This document shows positions 34,530 to 43,359 of a stretch of 64,000 nucleotides of DNA, piece after piece; within the stretch, counting starts at the first letter, position 1; every line of letters starts with the position of its first letter. This DNA is from Chryseobacterium sp. SN22 (GTDB lineage: Bacteria; Bacteroidota; Bacteroidia; Flavobacteriales; Weeksellaceae): the NCBI RefSeq assembly GCF_008329705.1, contig NZ_VTSX01000020.1:41845-105844 (forward strand), written 5' to 3'. The position numbers and the translations under genes were made by a program. The notes beneath the pieces are model-generated. The model searched no databases. It worked only from the letters and a program-made list of their open reading frames with translations, and had not been told where the DNA came from.

Positions 34530-35336
34530 ATGAAAATAAAACACATTTTTGGAATAGGAGCGATGGCTCTTTCACTGGCAGCATGTACTACAAACCCGAT
34601 TACGGGAAGATCCTCATTACAGCTGGCCAACAATTCAGAGATTGCAACAATGGCAGCCCAGGAATATAGATCAACATTGGGAAAATCTAAAGTAATTACA
34701 GGAACGGCAGATGCAAGAAGAGTGACGAGCGTTGGATCCAGGATTAAGTCTGCTGCAGAAAGATATTACCAGCAGATCGGGCGTTCCGGAGATCTTGCCA
34801 ATTACAACTGGGAATTTAATCTTATTCAAAGCAAAGAATTAAATGCATGGTGTATGCCGGGCGGAAAAGTTGCCGTATACACAGGAATTTTACCGGTTAC
34901 AAAAAATGAAAGCGGATTGGCTGTCGTTATGGGGCATGAAGTTTCCCATGCTTTGGCAGGTCATGGAAACGAAAGAATTTCTCAGGCTATGGTTGCACAA
35001 TATGGAGGTCAGATTCTGGGAGGATCAATTTCCAATTCACAATGGGCCAGTGTTTTCCAGCAGGTTTATCCGGTCGGTTCTCAGGTTGCTTTATTGAAAT
35101 ACGGTAGAAACCAGGAATCTGAAGCAGATGAAATGGGATTGTATTTGATGTCGATGGCAGGATATGATCCGAGAGAAGCCATTCCTTTCTGGAGCAGAAT
35201 GGAAGCTGCATCCAATGGAGCAAGACAGCCGGAGTTCCTGTCCACGCACCCGAATCCGCAGACCAGGATTGCAGATATCAACAAAGATTTACCAAAAGCA
35301 CTGGAATATTACAAAGCTGCCGGCGGAAAAATTTAA
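34530..35336 (+). CDS. M48 family metallopeptidase, lipoprotein
   Basis: 268 aa. Lipobox LSLAAC predicts a lipoprotein. The zinc motif HEVSHALAGH has His136, Glu137 and His140; the third ligand is probably in ESEADEMGLYLM. It resembles the single-domain Oma1/LoiP group rather than BepA, as no TPR domain follows. It probably degrades misfolded outer-membrane or periplasmic proteins. A single-gene unit ending at a terminator. Confidence 0.93.
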   Translation: MKIKHIFGIGAMALSLAACTTNPITGRSSLQLANNSEIATMAAQEYRSTLGKSKVITGTADARRVTSVGSRIKSAAERYYQQIGRSGDLANYNWEFNLIQSKELNAWCMPGGKVAVYTGILPVTKNESGLAVVMGHEVSHALAGHGNERISQAMVAQYGGQILGGSISNSQWASVFQQVYPVGSQVALLKYGRNQESEADEMGLYLMSMAGYDPREAIPFWSRMEAASNGARQPEFLSTHPNPQTRIADINKDLPKALEYYKAAGGKI

Positions 35337-35360
35337 TATCAATTTAATCCAGAATAAAAT

Positions 35361-35400
35361 AAAAGCCTTATTGAATTTTATTAAATTTGATAAGGCTTTT
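35361..35400 (+). terminator. Hairpin terminator after the M48 gene
   Basis: An 11-bp perfect stem (AAAAGCCTTAT / ATAAGGCTTTT) with an 18-nt loop. It lies within the leader of the next gene. Confidence 0.6.
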
Positions 35401-35425
35401 CAATACCAATACCAAACACAACACT

Positions 35426-35752
35426 ATGAAAAATTTAACCATTATCGGGCTTGTGCTGCTGGCCGTTTCAATCTTACTGTTTTATCTTACAGCAAATAAT
35501 TTTACCATTAATGATCTGGGAATGCCTCATATTATGGGAATTCTGGGAGGTATCGGAATTGGTCTGATTATCGGCGGAATGGTAGGTTATGTAAGTAAAG
35601 GCAGTGCCATAAAGGCCGAGCAGAAAAGAAAAGAATACCTGCAGCTGCAGAAAGAAAAAGAAGAGTTAGAAAGACAGGCGGCTGAAATCGCCAGACGCGA
35701 AGCCGAACTTCAAAACCAGAAAACATATCAAAATCAAAATCCTCAGATCTAG
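35426..35752 (+). CDS. Small membrane protein with coiled-coil tail
   Basis: 108 aa from MKNLTIIGLVLLAVSILLFY; a longer frame from 35387 overlaps the terminator hairpin. Two hydrophobic helices (about residues 4-24 and 39-59, the second very Gly-rich) are followed by a charged helix (KRKEYLQLQKEKEELERQAA) that should form a coiled coil in the cytoplasm. No family was recognised. The stop codon is inside the next terminator stem-loop. Confidence 0.65.
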   Translation: MKNLTIIGLVLLAVSILLFYLTANNFTINDLGMPHIMGILGGIGIGLIIGGMVGYVSKGSAIKAEQKRKEYLQLQKEKEELERQAAEIARREAELQNQKTYQNQNPQI

Positions 35753-35766
35753 TTGATCTGAGGATT
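35738..35766. terminator. Terminator hairpin overlapping a stop codon
   Basis: A 12-bp perfect stem (AATCCTCAGATC / GATCTGAGGATT) with a 5-nt loop that contains the TAG stop. It lies between convergent genes. Confidence 0.6.
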
Positions 35767-35790
35767 ATTTTATGTTATTATTTTGGCTAA

Positions 35791-36402
35791 TTAAAATTTA
35801 TATCCAACACCTACCATGAAAAGGTTTGGTCTGTTGTCATACCGGATTTCCGTGCCTGAAACCCTGTTGATAAAGTTTCTGGAATCTTTACTGAAAGCTC
35901 CTTCATATCTGGCATTTACCAGGAACTTTTTAACTTCGAGCTGAGCACCGAACTGGTAGCCTACCGTAAAGTTATTGCTTGCATTTTCCTGGAAATCGTT
36001 GAAAGTATCTTCTTTGGCCAGATTATAGCTTGCCACCGGCCCTACATATACTCCCAAAAGATCACCCAGCACTTTATGGCCTACCAGAACGGGAAGGTCT
36101 ATACGGCTGCTTTTAACATCAAATGTCGTATTTTCCGTAGTGAATTCATTCTTAAAATTGGTATAGTATAATTCCGGCATCACGAAAAAAGATGCGGGAA
36201 GACTGGCTTTCAGAGATAAACCTACATTAAAACCTACATTATTCTTTCCTTCTCCCTGAATAGCCTGGTTTACTGTTCCTTTAATGTTTTGCCACGAAGG
36301 CGATCCTGTCGGGAAAATCAGGTTTACTTTACCGGCCAGGGAAACCTGGGCAGAAGCAAAGGCTGAAAATCCTATTAATGCTATACTAATTGCCTTTTTC
36401 AT
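35791..36402 (-). CDS. Outer-membrane beta-barrel protein (PorT-like)
   Basis: 203 aa. A signal peptide (MKKAISIALIGFSAFASAQ) is followed by alternating strands typical of the small eight-stranded OMP_b-brl_2/PorT fold, ending in FMVGVGYKF with the C-terminal Phe used for barrel insertion. It overlaps the end of the MlaF-like ATPase gene by 17 bp, so it belongs to the same operon and may be the outer-membrane partner of the lipid transporter. That role is inferred. Confidence 0.75.
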   Translation of the reverse strand: MKKAISIALIGFSAFASAQVSLAGKVNLIFPTGSPSWQNIKGTVNQAIQGEGKNNVGFNVGLSLKASLPASFFVMPELYYTNFKNEFTTENTTFDVKSSRIDLPVLVGHKVLGDLLGVYVGPVASYNLAKEDTFNDFQENASNNFTVGYQFGAQLEVKKFLVNARYEGAFSKDSRNFINRVSGTEIRYDNRPNLFMVGVGYKF

Positions 36403-37201
36403 TGTTTTCTATTTTAGTGATTGTATTATCTATAGTCTTATTGTTCTCAAGCAGATATTCTCTGAGCTCTTTAAACAGTTCCGAAGAATAAACGAAATCA
36501 ATCAGGTTTTTATTTCCTGCCGTAATCAGGACATCCTTATTTCCTTCCCATTCTTTCAGTCCTAATCTTAGGTATACGATTTTCTCACCGATTGTCATTA
36601 CCGAGTTCATATCATGGGTATTGATGATGGTAGTCGTATTATATTCTTTGGTGATCTCAATCAGAAGATCGTCAATGATGTTTGAAGTATACGGATCAAG
36701 CCCGGAATTAGGCTCATCACAGAAAAGGTATTTCGGATTATTTACAATAGCTCTTGCAATCGCCACCCGTTTCTGCATCCCTCCGGAAATTTCAGACGGG
36801 AATTTTCTGTTCGCTTTGTCCAGATGGACCCTTCCAATGACGTCAAATACCCTTTTTTTCTTCTCCCTAAAGGTCAGATTGGTAAACATATCCAATGGGA
36901 ACATGATGTTTTCCTCTACTGTCAGGGAATCGAACAATGCACTTCCCTGAAATACTGTTCCGATCTCAGACCGGAGGTGCTGTTTTTCATCCCGGGTCAT
37001 TACATTGATGTCTTTCCCGTCAAACAGGATTTCCCCAGATGTCGGCTGATAGACATTCAGCAAGCTTTTCAGAAACACCGTTTTTCCGGAGCCGCTCTGC
37101 CCGATAATTAAATTTACTTTTCCTTTATCAAAAGAGGTTGAAATTCCTTTCAGTACCTCAACATTATCAAAACTCTTTTTAAGATCTTTTACCTCAATCA
37201 T
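36386..37201 (-). CDS. ABC transporter ATPase, MlaF-like
   Basis: 271 aa from MIEVKDLKKSFDNVEVLKG; the longer frame to 37261 reads into the permease gene. Walker A is GQSGSGKT, the signature is SGGMQKRVAIARAI and Walker B is YLFCDEPNSGLDP. The signature form and the adjacent MlaE permease place it in the MCE (Mla) family, which moves phospholipids between the membranes. Stop and start codons overlap (TGATG) with the permease gene upstream. Confidence 0.9.
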   Translation of the reverse strand: MIEVKDLKKSFDNVEVLKGISTSFDKGKVNLIIGQSGSGKTVFLKSLLNVYQPTSGEILFDGKDINVMTRDEKQHLRSEIGTVFQGSALFDSLTVEENIMFPLDMFTNLTFREKKKRVFDVIGRVHLDKANRKFPSEISGGMQKRVAIARAIVNNPKYLFCDEPNSGLDPYTSNIIDDLLIEITKEYNTTTIINTHDMNSVMTIGEKIVYLRLGLKEWEGNKDVLITAGNKNLIDFVYSSELFKELREYLLENNKTIDNTITKIENNEKGN

Positions 37202-37953
37202 CAGCTTAAAATTAATTGGGTTAATAACAATTCCGAAAGGATGATGAAGACCATCGTCCATACTACCGCCTGGGTACTGGCCCGGCCTACCTCCAGAGAA
37301 CCTCCTTTCACATTATAGCCGAAATACGACGGCACGGTGGCAATAACAAAAGCAAAAACGATGGTTTTGGTAAAGGCGTAATAAACGAAAAGATTAGGCA
37401 TATACATCTGGATTCCGATAATATAATCATTAGTCGTCCAGTTGCCCGTTAATATTCCTGCGATATAACCGCCGCCGATACCGAATACGATACTGATGGC
37501 AATCAATAAAGGATTAAAGATCACACAGGCAATAATTTTCGGTAAAATAAGAAAGTTTGGAGAGTTTACTCCCATAATATCAAGGGCGTCAATCTGCTCT
37601 GAAACCCGCATGGTACCAATACTTGAAGCGATATAAGATCCTACCTTTCCTGCTAAAATAAGACTGATGATGGTAGGGGAGAATTCCAATACCAGAACGG
37701 CCTTCGTCGCATAGCCTACAAATGAAGGCGGGATAGGAAACGATGAAGAATCAAAATTGTTGAACATCTGGATGGCAACTACGGCTCCTACGAATATAGA
37801 TGTAAAGATCACCAACCCGAATGAATTGACTCCCAAATCATTGATTTCTCTCATGAACAGCTTCCAGAATACCTTCATTTTCTGAGGTTTCTGGATGGAC
37901 TTTCCCAGGAGAATGATGTATTCTCCAATCGCTGTAAAAAACTTTTTTAACAT
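37201..37953 (-). CDS. ABC transporter permease, MlaE-like
   Basis: 250 aa with about five or six hydrophobic helices and the MlaE-family features FVGAVVAIQMF near residue 55 and GSYIASSIGTMRVSEQIDAL near residue 110. It is the membrane part of an MCE-type lipid transporter. It is first in the MlaE-MlaF-barrel operon. The substrate-binding MCE/MlaD protein is not here but at 55069-56019. Confidence 0.9.
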   Translation of the reverse strand: MLKKFFTAIGEYIILLGKSIQKPQKMKVFWKLFMREINDLGVNSFGLVIFTSIFVGAVVAIQMFNNFDSSSFPIPPSFVGYATKAVLVLEFSPTIISLILAGKVGSYIASSIGTMRVSEQIDALDIMGVNSPNFLILPKIIACVIFNPLLIAISIVFGIGGGYIAGILTGNWTTNDYIIGIQMYMPNLFVYYAFTKTIVFAFVIATVPSYFGYNVKGGSLEVGRASTQAVVWTMVFIILSELLLTQLILS

Positions 37954-38058
37954 TCTGCTAAATTAGACTTTTTTTATTGAATTAGATTAAAGTTGAGGCT
38001 AAGACTCAGGCTCTGCTTTACTATTAAAGTAATATATCATAATGTAGACCAAAAAAGA

Positions 38059-39429
38059 TTATTTTGCATTTTTATCGCCGGTCAGAACCAATAAAACGGT
38101 TTTCATGATAATTACAAGATCAAGCATAAAACTCCAGTTTCTCACGTAGAAAGCATCGGCCAGTACCCGTTTGTTCATTTCCACTTCTACATCCCCTGCA
38201 TCCCCTCGCAGCCCGTTAGCCTGGGCCAGCCCGGTAATTCCCGGATTCACCATGCTGCGTAAGCTGTACCGTCCTATTTTAGGTTTATAGTAATCATCCA
38301 CTGCCAGCATATGCGGTCGGGGTCCTACGATTGACATTTCGCCTTTCAGCACGTTCAGGAACTGAGGCATTTCGTCCAAGCTGGTTTTTCTTAAAATTTT
38401 TCCGATCCGGGTAATTCTTGAATCATTTTCAGATGTCGTTTTTGTAAATGCTTCATCATTCACCACCATCGTCCGGAACTTGATACACCGGAATACCTCT
38501 TCATGAAACCCGTACCGCTCCTGGATAAAAAAGACCGGCCCTTTTGAGGAACACCTGATAAGAATAGCAATAATCGGGAACAGCCAGGAACAGATTCCCA
38601 CCACCACAATAAAGGAAAAAACAATGTCAAAAGTTCTTTTCAGCAGAAAATTGGAATAATAATCCAATGGGTATTTTGCCTGGTTCAGAATGGGCTGGGT
38701 CTGAATATAACCCATATCGTATAAAAAGAAATTATTCTGCGTAATACTGGGAATCAGGGAGATATTAACTTTATTGGCTTCAGCAAGCCTGAAGATCTCT
38801 CTTTCTTCCCGGTTATCATACGTATTTTCAATGGGGATAAATAAGGTATGGATCCCGTTGCTCTTCCAGAATTCTACCAGTTCAGCTGCCTGTATTTCGG
38901 TTTTCTGATATTCAAAAATCTTATATCCGTAATCTCTCCTTTCTTTCAGAATATTTTTCAGAACTTCCGTAGAACTGTTTTCATTAAGAAACATAACGTT
39001 CCGGTGATTGATCCCCAGGCTCCGGACATATTTAATTCCGAAATAAATCAGGGATTTGGCCAGAAATATGAAGAAAAATAAATAGAATGAAAGCCAGTAA
39101 ATATCAGAGTTGAAAAATACATTGTAACTGACTTTTCCAAGCAGTAAAAGCCCCAGAATAAACAGCAGAAAGTGTACAAGCAGCCGTTCCAGAAATAGAG
39201 TATAGGTAAGGTTCCTCGGGATATTATAAATCTTTGTCCTGCCGCTCAGCAGCATCCAGAACAAAAATAATAAAGCAAGGGAAAATAAATTCTGGTACCA
39301 TGTTTCGGGATTGTATTTTAAATTCTGGTTCCTGCTCAGGAAAAAGAATATAAAAATAGAGGCCATAACCAGAAGGTCAAGCAGAACGATGATCGATTTC
39401 AGGTATCTGGAATAGCGGATTCTCTGCAT
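38059..39429 (-). CDS. Exopolysaccharide polyprenyl glycosylphosphotransferase
   Basis: Transfers a sugar-1-phosphate to undecaprenyl phosphate to begin a surface polysaccharide repeat unit. 456 aa. Four N-terminal membrane helices (about residues 8-130) and a CoA-binding-like central domain precede the bacterial sugar-transferase domain: KRTFDIVFSFIVVVG, FIQERYGFHEEVFRCIKFRT, LRKTSLDEMPQFLNVLKGEM and SIVGPRPH, then GITGLAQANGLRG. The sugar cannot be told. It stands alone; the nearest surface-polysaccharide genes are at 58.9-61.3 kb. Confidence 0.92.
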   Translation of the reverse strand: MQRIRYSRYLKSIIVLLDLLVMASIFIFFFLSRNQNLKYNPETWYQNLFSLALLFLFWMLLSGRTKIYNIPRNLTYTLFLERLLVHFLLFILGLLLLGKVSYNVFFNSDIYWLSFYLFFFIFLAKSLIYFGIKYVRSLGINHRNVMFLNENSSTEVLKNILKERRDYGYKIFEYQKTEIQAAELVEFWKSNGIHTLFIPIENTYDNREEREIFRLAEANKVNISLIPSITQNNFFLYDMGYIQTQPILNQAKYPLDYYSNFLLKRTFDIVFSFIVVVGICSWLFPIIAILIRCSSKGPVFFIQERYGFHEEVFRCIKFRTMVVNDEAFTKTTSENDSRITRIGKILRKTSLDEMPQFLNVLKGEMSIVGPRPHMLAVDDYYKPKIGRYSLRSMVNPGITGLAQANGLRGDAGDVEVEMNKRVLADAFYVRNWSFMLDLVIIMKTVLLVLTGDKNAK

Positions 39430-39471
39430 CTATCAGTATTTCGGATACAACAGGGGTTAATTTACATATTT

Positions 39472-40101
39472 CTACGGGATATTCAGATATTTATGCGTCT
39501 GAACAGAAGCCCTCCATTCCGGGTGCTCGAGAATAAAATCCGTGATCTTCGGATACATTTCGTCCCGTTTGCTCCATTCGCTCTGGAGATAAAGGGTGCA
39601 GCTCTCCGAGACTTTAGCCGCCTGCTCCTGGGCAAATTTAAAATCGTTGTTGTTGAAAACAATTACTTTAAGCTCATGAGCCCTGGCATAGATTTCCTCT
39701 TTCGGCAGCCCTGTTTTTTTCGGTGAAAGTGTGATCCAGTCGATCTGTCCACTCATGGGATAGGCTCCTGACGTTTCGATATGAACCGTACAGCCCAGTG
39801 CTTTTAACCGCGAGGTTAAAATATCAAGATTCCACATCAGTGGCTCTCCACCCGTTAAAACAATGGTCTTGCAGTGTTTGGCCGCCGTTTCAGCGATTTC
39901 TTCCACATTCATCAGCGGATGCAGGGTCGGATCCCAGCTTTCTTTCACATCACACCAATGGCACCCGACATCACAGCCGCCCAATCTGATGAAATAGGCT
40001 GCTTTTCCGGTGTGCGCTCCTTCTCCCTGAAGAGTGTAAAAATGCTCCATCACCGGGAGCATTTTACCTTCTTTTAATAAAATATCTTCTTCTATTTTCA
40101 T
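39472..40101 (-). CDS. queE: 7-carboxy-7-deazaguanine synthase
   Basis: Radical SAM enzyme of queuosine precursor synthesis (CPH4 to CDG). 209 aa from MKIEEDILLKEGKMLPVMEH; 13 more codons upstream would overlap folD. The 4Fe-4S radical SAM motif is CDVGCHWC (CxxxCxxC) within RLGGCDVGCHWCDVKESW, and TGGEPLMW is present. The QueE-typical N-terminus (YTLQGEGAHTGKAAYFIRLG) supports the call. It lies 7 bp after folD and is probably co-transcribed with it. Confidence 0.93.
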   Translation of the reverse strand: MKIEEDILLKEGKMLPVMEHFYTLQGEGAHTGKAAYFIRLGGCDVGCHWCDVKESWDPTLHPLMNVEEIAETAAKHCKTIVLTGGEPLMWNLDILTSRLKALGCTVHIETSGAYPMSGQIDWITLSPKKTGLPKEEIYARAHELKVIVFNNNDFKFAQEQAAKVSESCTLYLQSEWSKRDEMYPKITDFILEHPEWRASVQTHKYLNIP

Positions 40102-40108
40102 TTTAAAA

Positions 40109-40993
40109 TTAGTCGTTATAGACCGAAGTTTTGTAAGCAATGATGGTATTTTTCATCAGCATCGCTCTGGTCATAGGCCCGACTCCTCCCGGTACCGGGG
40201 TGATCCAGCTTGCTTTTTCAGCACAGCTGTCGAAATCCACATCACCTGCCAGGTAATATCCTTTCGAGGAATCATCGTCTACTCTTGTAATACCCACATC
40301 TACGATTACCGCTCCTTCCTTGATCATATTTCCTTTCAAGAAATGAGGATCGCCTAAAGCCGTAATTACAATATCTGCTTTCTTCGTATATTCTTCGATG
40401 TCTTTTGTGTACGAGTGCGTTAAGGTAACGGTAGAATTTCCCGGGAAGTCTTTTCTTCCCATCAGGATGCTCATCGGTCTTCCTACGATCTTGCTTCTTC
40501 CGATAATTACACAGTCTTTCCCTTTTGTTTCAATGTTATATCGTTCCAATAGAGTTAAAATCCCAAACGGTGTGGCCGGTAAAAAAGTATCCATTTCCAG
40601 AGCCATCCTTCCGAAATTTTCCGGGTGGAAGCCGTCTACATCTTTTCTTGGGTCGATTGCGTTAATGATCTTTTCCTGATCGATCTGATCCGGTAAAGGT
40701 AGCTGAACGATAAATCCGTCCACCGCTTTCGACTTGTTCAGTTCGTCGATTTTTTCCAGTAATTCAGACTCGGAAACCGTGCTTGGAAATTTGATCAGGC
40801 TCGACTGGAATCCTACTTCCTCGCAGTCTTTTACTTTGGAATTTACGTACGCTTTGCTTGCTCCGTTGTTCCCCACCAGAATGGCTACCAAATGCGGGGC
40901 TCTTCTCTTTCCGGCAACGATTTTTTCAACCTCAGCCTTGATTTCCTGTTTTATTTCTTTGGATATTTTTAATCCGTCAAGAATTTCTGCCAT
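40109..40993 (-). CDS. folD: Methylenetetrahydrofolate dehydrogenase/cyclohydrolase
   Basis: Bifunctional enzyme giving 5,10-methenyl- and 10-formyl-tetrahydrofolate for purine and fMet synthesis. 294 aa, the usual length. Key features are KAYVNSKVKDCEEVGF with the catalytic Lys, GFIVQLPLPDQI, the NADP loop IIGRSKIVGRP and PVPGGVGPMTRAM near the C-terminus. It is first in a likely folD-queE unit. Confidence 0.97.
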   Translation of the reverse strand: MAEILDGLKISKEIKQEIKAEVEKIVAGKRRAPHLVAILVGNNGASKAYVNSKVKDCEEVGFQSSLIKFPSTVSESELLEKIDELNKSKAVDGFIVQLPLPDQIDQEKIINAIDPRKDVDGFHPENFGRMALEMDTFLPATPFGILTLLERYNIETKGKDCVIIGRSKIVGRPMSILMGRKDFPGNSTVTLTHSYTKDIEEYTKKADIVITALGDPHFLKGNMIKEGAVIVDVGITRVDDDSSKGYYLAGDVDFDSCAEKASWITPVPGGVGPMTRAMLMKNTIIAYKTSVYND

Positions 40994-41025
40994 TTTTACT
41001 TTTTATTTACTTTATTTATTAGATT

Positions 41026-41315
41026 TTAAGAATGTTTTTCCGGATTCTGATGGGGGCAGAAAACGGAGAGAATGTAAACCATTTTTTCTTCTTCACTTAC
41101 TTCATAAAAAATGATGTAAGGAAATTTCTTTACAGGAAAAGCTCTTACAGACTTATACCTTTTCTGAAAATAAAGATTTGTAACAATCTTCTTTATAGAA
41201 AGATCAACTGTTTGTTAAAATCTTTCAGAACTTTCAGTGAAATACTAGCATAATAATCTATTGCCTCTTTAATATTCTCTTCAGCAATAGGCAAGAATTT
41301 AAAATTAAAGTCCAT
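41026..41315 (-). pseudogene. RelE/ParE-type toxin, frameshifted
   Basis: From ATG 41315 the frame reads MDFNFKFLPIAEENIKEAID, DYYASISLKVLKDFNKQ and stops at 41195-41193 after 40 codons. The rest of the toxin is in another frame (KKIVTNLYFQKRYKSVRAFP, VKKFPYIIFYEV, then a stop at 41026). QKRYKSVRAFPVKKFPYIIFY is the typical C-terminal core of ParE/RelE plasmid-stabilisation toxins. One base is lost or gained near 41200-41212, so the toxin is inactive. Its start overlaps the end of the antitoxin gene by 11 bp, as in intact pairs. Confidence 0.7.
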
Positions 41316-41518
41316 GCTTGGCTCTAATCCTTTTTAATGACTCCCTACCGTCTACTGCTTCAGAGCGATCCTGTTTCGATGCCTCATTAATCACTTTCTT
41401 CATTTCATCCGTCAGCTCAAAACCATCCTCGTTTCTTTCAAAGCTGATTTTCATTCTGTTTAAAAAGTTTCCACAAAGGTCTCTTCTTATTGTTCAGGTT
41501 TATGATAATCTGTGTCAT
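41305..41518 (-). pseudogene. Cognate antitoxin, frameshifted
   Basis: The N-terminal part from ATG 41518 (MTQIIINLNNKKRPLWKLFK) and the C-terminal part (MKISFERNEDGFELTDEMKK, then NEASKQDRSEAVDG) are in different frames joined near 41454-41460. The internal ATG at 41454 could still give 49 residues holding the toxin-contacting part but not the DNA-binding part. The order (antitoxin first, overlapping toxin) is that of a type II toxin-antitoxin operon. Confidence 0.6.
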
Positions 41519-41557
41519 ATCTTATTTTTAATCAAAATTAATGAAAATCCGCACTGC

Positions 41558-43198
41558 TTATTTATTCGCTTTGTAATAATTAATCAGTCCGTTGGTTGAA
41601 GTGTCATGAGAAGTAACCGTCTCACTGCTTTCAAGTTCCGGCAGGATTTTATTGGCTAAAACTTTTCCTAATTCCACCCCGAACTGGTCGAAACTGAATA
41701 TATTCCAGATCACCCCCTGTACGAAAATCTTGTGCTCATACAAGGCGATCAGCTGGCCTAAGGAGAAAGGTGTTAATTCATTGAATAAAAAAGAGTTGGT
41801 AGGGGTATTTCCATGGAAAACCTTATAGTTTAGCAGGAATTCGATTTCTTCATCGGATTTCCCGGATGCTTTAAGTTCCGCTTCTGCTTCCTCTTCGGTT
41901 TTCCCGAAAGCCAGGGCTTCGGTCTGGGCAAAGAAATTAGCCAGTAATTTATCCTGATGATCGGAAACTTTATTCGGGCTTTTTGCATAGGCAATAAAAT
42001 CGGCTGGAATAAGCTCGGTTCCCTGGTGGATCAGCTGATAGAAAGCATGCTGGCCGTTGGTTCCCGGTTCTCCCCAGATAATCGGTCCGGTTTCATAGTC
42101 TACAAACTCACCGTTGCGGTCTACACATTTTCCATTGCTTTCCATATCACCCTGCTGGAAATATGCAGGAAAACGGTCCAGATATTGGGAGTAGGGAAGG
42201 ATGGCGTGGGTAGTGGCCGCATAGAAATTACGGTACCAGATTCCGATCAGCCCCATCAGAACAGGAATGTTTTCTGAAAAATCCGCTGTCTGAAAATGCT
42301 GGTCGGTATCGTAAGCCCCTCTCAACAGCTGCTCGAAGTTTTCGTAACCTACTGCAAGCACGATGCTTAGTCCTATTGCACTCCATAGCGAATATCTTCC
42401 GCCGACCCAATCCCAGAATTCAAAGATGTTCTCTTCTGCAATTCCGAAATCTTTCACCGCCTGTACGTTCGTAGATAAAGCAACGAAATGCTTGGCTACG
42501 TCTTCCTGCTTTCCTGCTTTCAAAAACCAGTCTCTTGCCGAATGGGCATTCGTCATGGTCTCCTGAGTCGTAAAGGTTTTGGAAGCGATAATGAACAAAG
42601 TAGTCTCAGGATTTAAATTTTTTACCGTTTCGGCCATATGATTTCCGTCCACGTTGGAAACAAAATGAACATTTAACCGGGTCTTAAAATGCTTCAGTGC
42701 AGAAACAACCATCACCGGTCCTAAGTCCGAACCCCCGATCCCGATATTCACTACATCTGTAATTTCCTTTCCGCTGAATCCTCGGTGCGTTCCTGAAATA
42801 ATGCTTTCTGAAAAAGATTTCATATGATCCAGAACCCTTTGGATCTGAGGTTTGATGTTTTCCCCGTCCACCAGAATTTCTTTATCTGAAAAGTCCCTTA
42901 AGGCCGTATGGAGTACCGCTCTTCCTTCCGTTTCGTTGATCTTGTCACCTGAGAACATTTTGGAAACCGCTTCTTTAAGCTGGCATTCTTCCGCCAGATT
43001 CAGAAGGAGGTTCTTTGTTTTGGAATCCATCAGGTTTTTAGAATAATCAAATAAAAAGTTGGTTCTCTTGATTGAAAATTCGTTAAAACGGTTAGGGTTA
43101 TATTCAAAAAGGCTTCTCAGATCGAAGTCGTTGTTGGCAAACTGTTCGTCAAGCGCCTTCCAGCTGTTCGTGTGCGTAGGGTTTATTTTCGATAGCAT
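41558..43198 (-). CDS. pgi: Glucose-6-phosphate isomerase
   Basis: Interconverts glucose 6-phosphate and fructose 6-phosphate. 546 aa (E. coli 549). The family signatures are present: [30 protein letters not shown] and the C-terminal [13 protein letters not shown]. The catalytic Glu and His lie in [12 protein letters not shown] and [15 protein letters not shown]. It is a single gene; the toxin-antitoxin remnant is downstream of it. Confidence 0.97.
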   Translation of the reverse strand: MLSKINPTHTNSWKALDEQFANNDFDLRSLFEYNPNRFNEFSIKRTNFLFDYSKNLMDSKTKNLLLNLAEECQLKEAVSKMFSGDKINETEGRAVLHTALRDFSDKEILVDGENIKPQIQRVLDHMKSFSESIISGTHRGFSGKEITDVVNIGIGGSDLGPVMVVSALKHFKTRLNVHFVSNVDGNHMAETVKNLNPETTLFIIASKTFTTQETMTNAHSARDWFLKAGKQEDVAKHFVALSTNVQAVKDFGIAEENIFEFWDWVGGRYSLWSAIGLSIVLAVGYENFEQLLRGAYDTDQHFQTADFSENIPVLMGLIGIWYRNFYAATTHAILPYSQYLDRFPAYFQQGDMESNGKCVDRNGEFVDYETGPIIWGEPGTNGQHAFYQLIHQGTELIPADFIAYAKSPNKVSDHQDKLLANFFAQTEALAFGKTEEEAEAELKASGKSDEEIEFLLNYKVFHGNTPTNSFLFNELTPFSLGQLIALYEHKIFVQGVIWNIFSFDQFGVELGKVLANKILPELESSETVTSHDTSTNGLINYYKANK

Positions 43199-43275
43199 AT
43201 ATTTAGAAATTAGGGTGTTAATGCTTTAGATTCAGGATTATTGAATGCCGGATTCTTCTGCAAAATTATTGATTT

Positions 43276-43284
43276 GCAAATTTA
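43276..43284 (-). promoter_or_regulatory. Candidate -7 box of the pgi promoter
   Basis: TAAATTTGC on the minus strand is a perfect TAnnTTTGC. A second one, TAATTTTGC (43260-43268), lies closer to the ATG, so there may be two start sites. Confidence 0.45.
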
Positions 43285-43359
43285 CGGAATTTTACCCCAA
43301 TGATGTTAATGCATGGTTAAAAATCAACTGCTGAAAGTAAGCAAATCAAAACGGTCAGC

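Noticed and set aside
37981..38015. Repeat-like tract (AAAGTTGAGGCTAAGACTC) resembling the GTTGAGGTTAAAG tract at 8283-8297
   Set aside because: Similarity is short and low-complexity; it may be a spacer repeat of the genus, but two weak copies do not support a call.
41032..41253. 73-codon + strand open frame between folD and pgi
   Set aside because: It is antisense to the toxin pseudogene, whose minus-strand reading gives recognisable ParE/RelE sequence.
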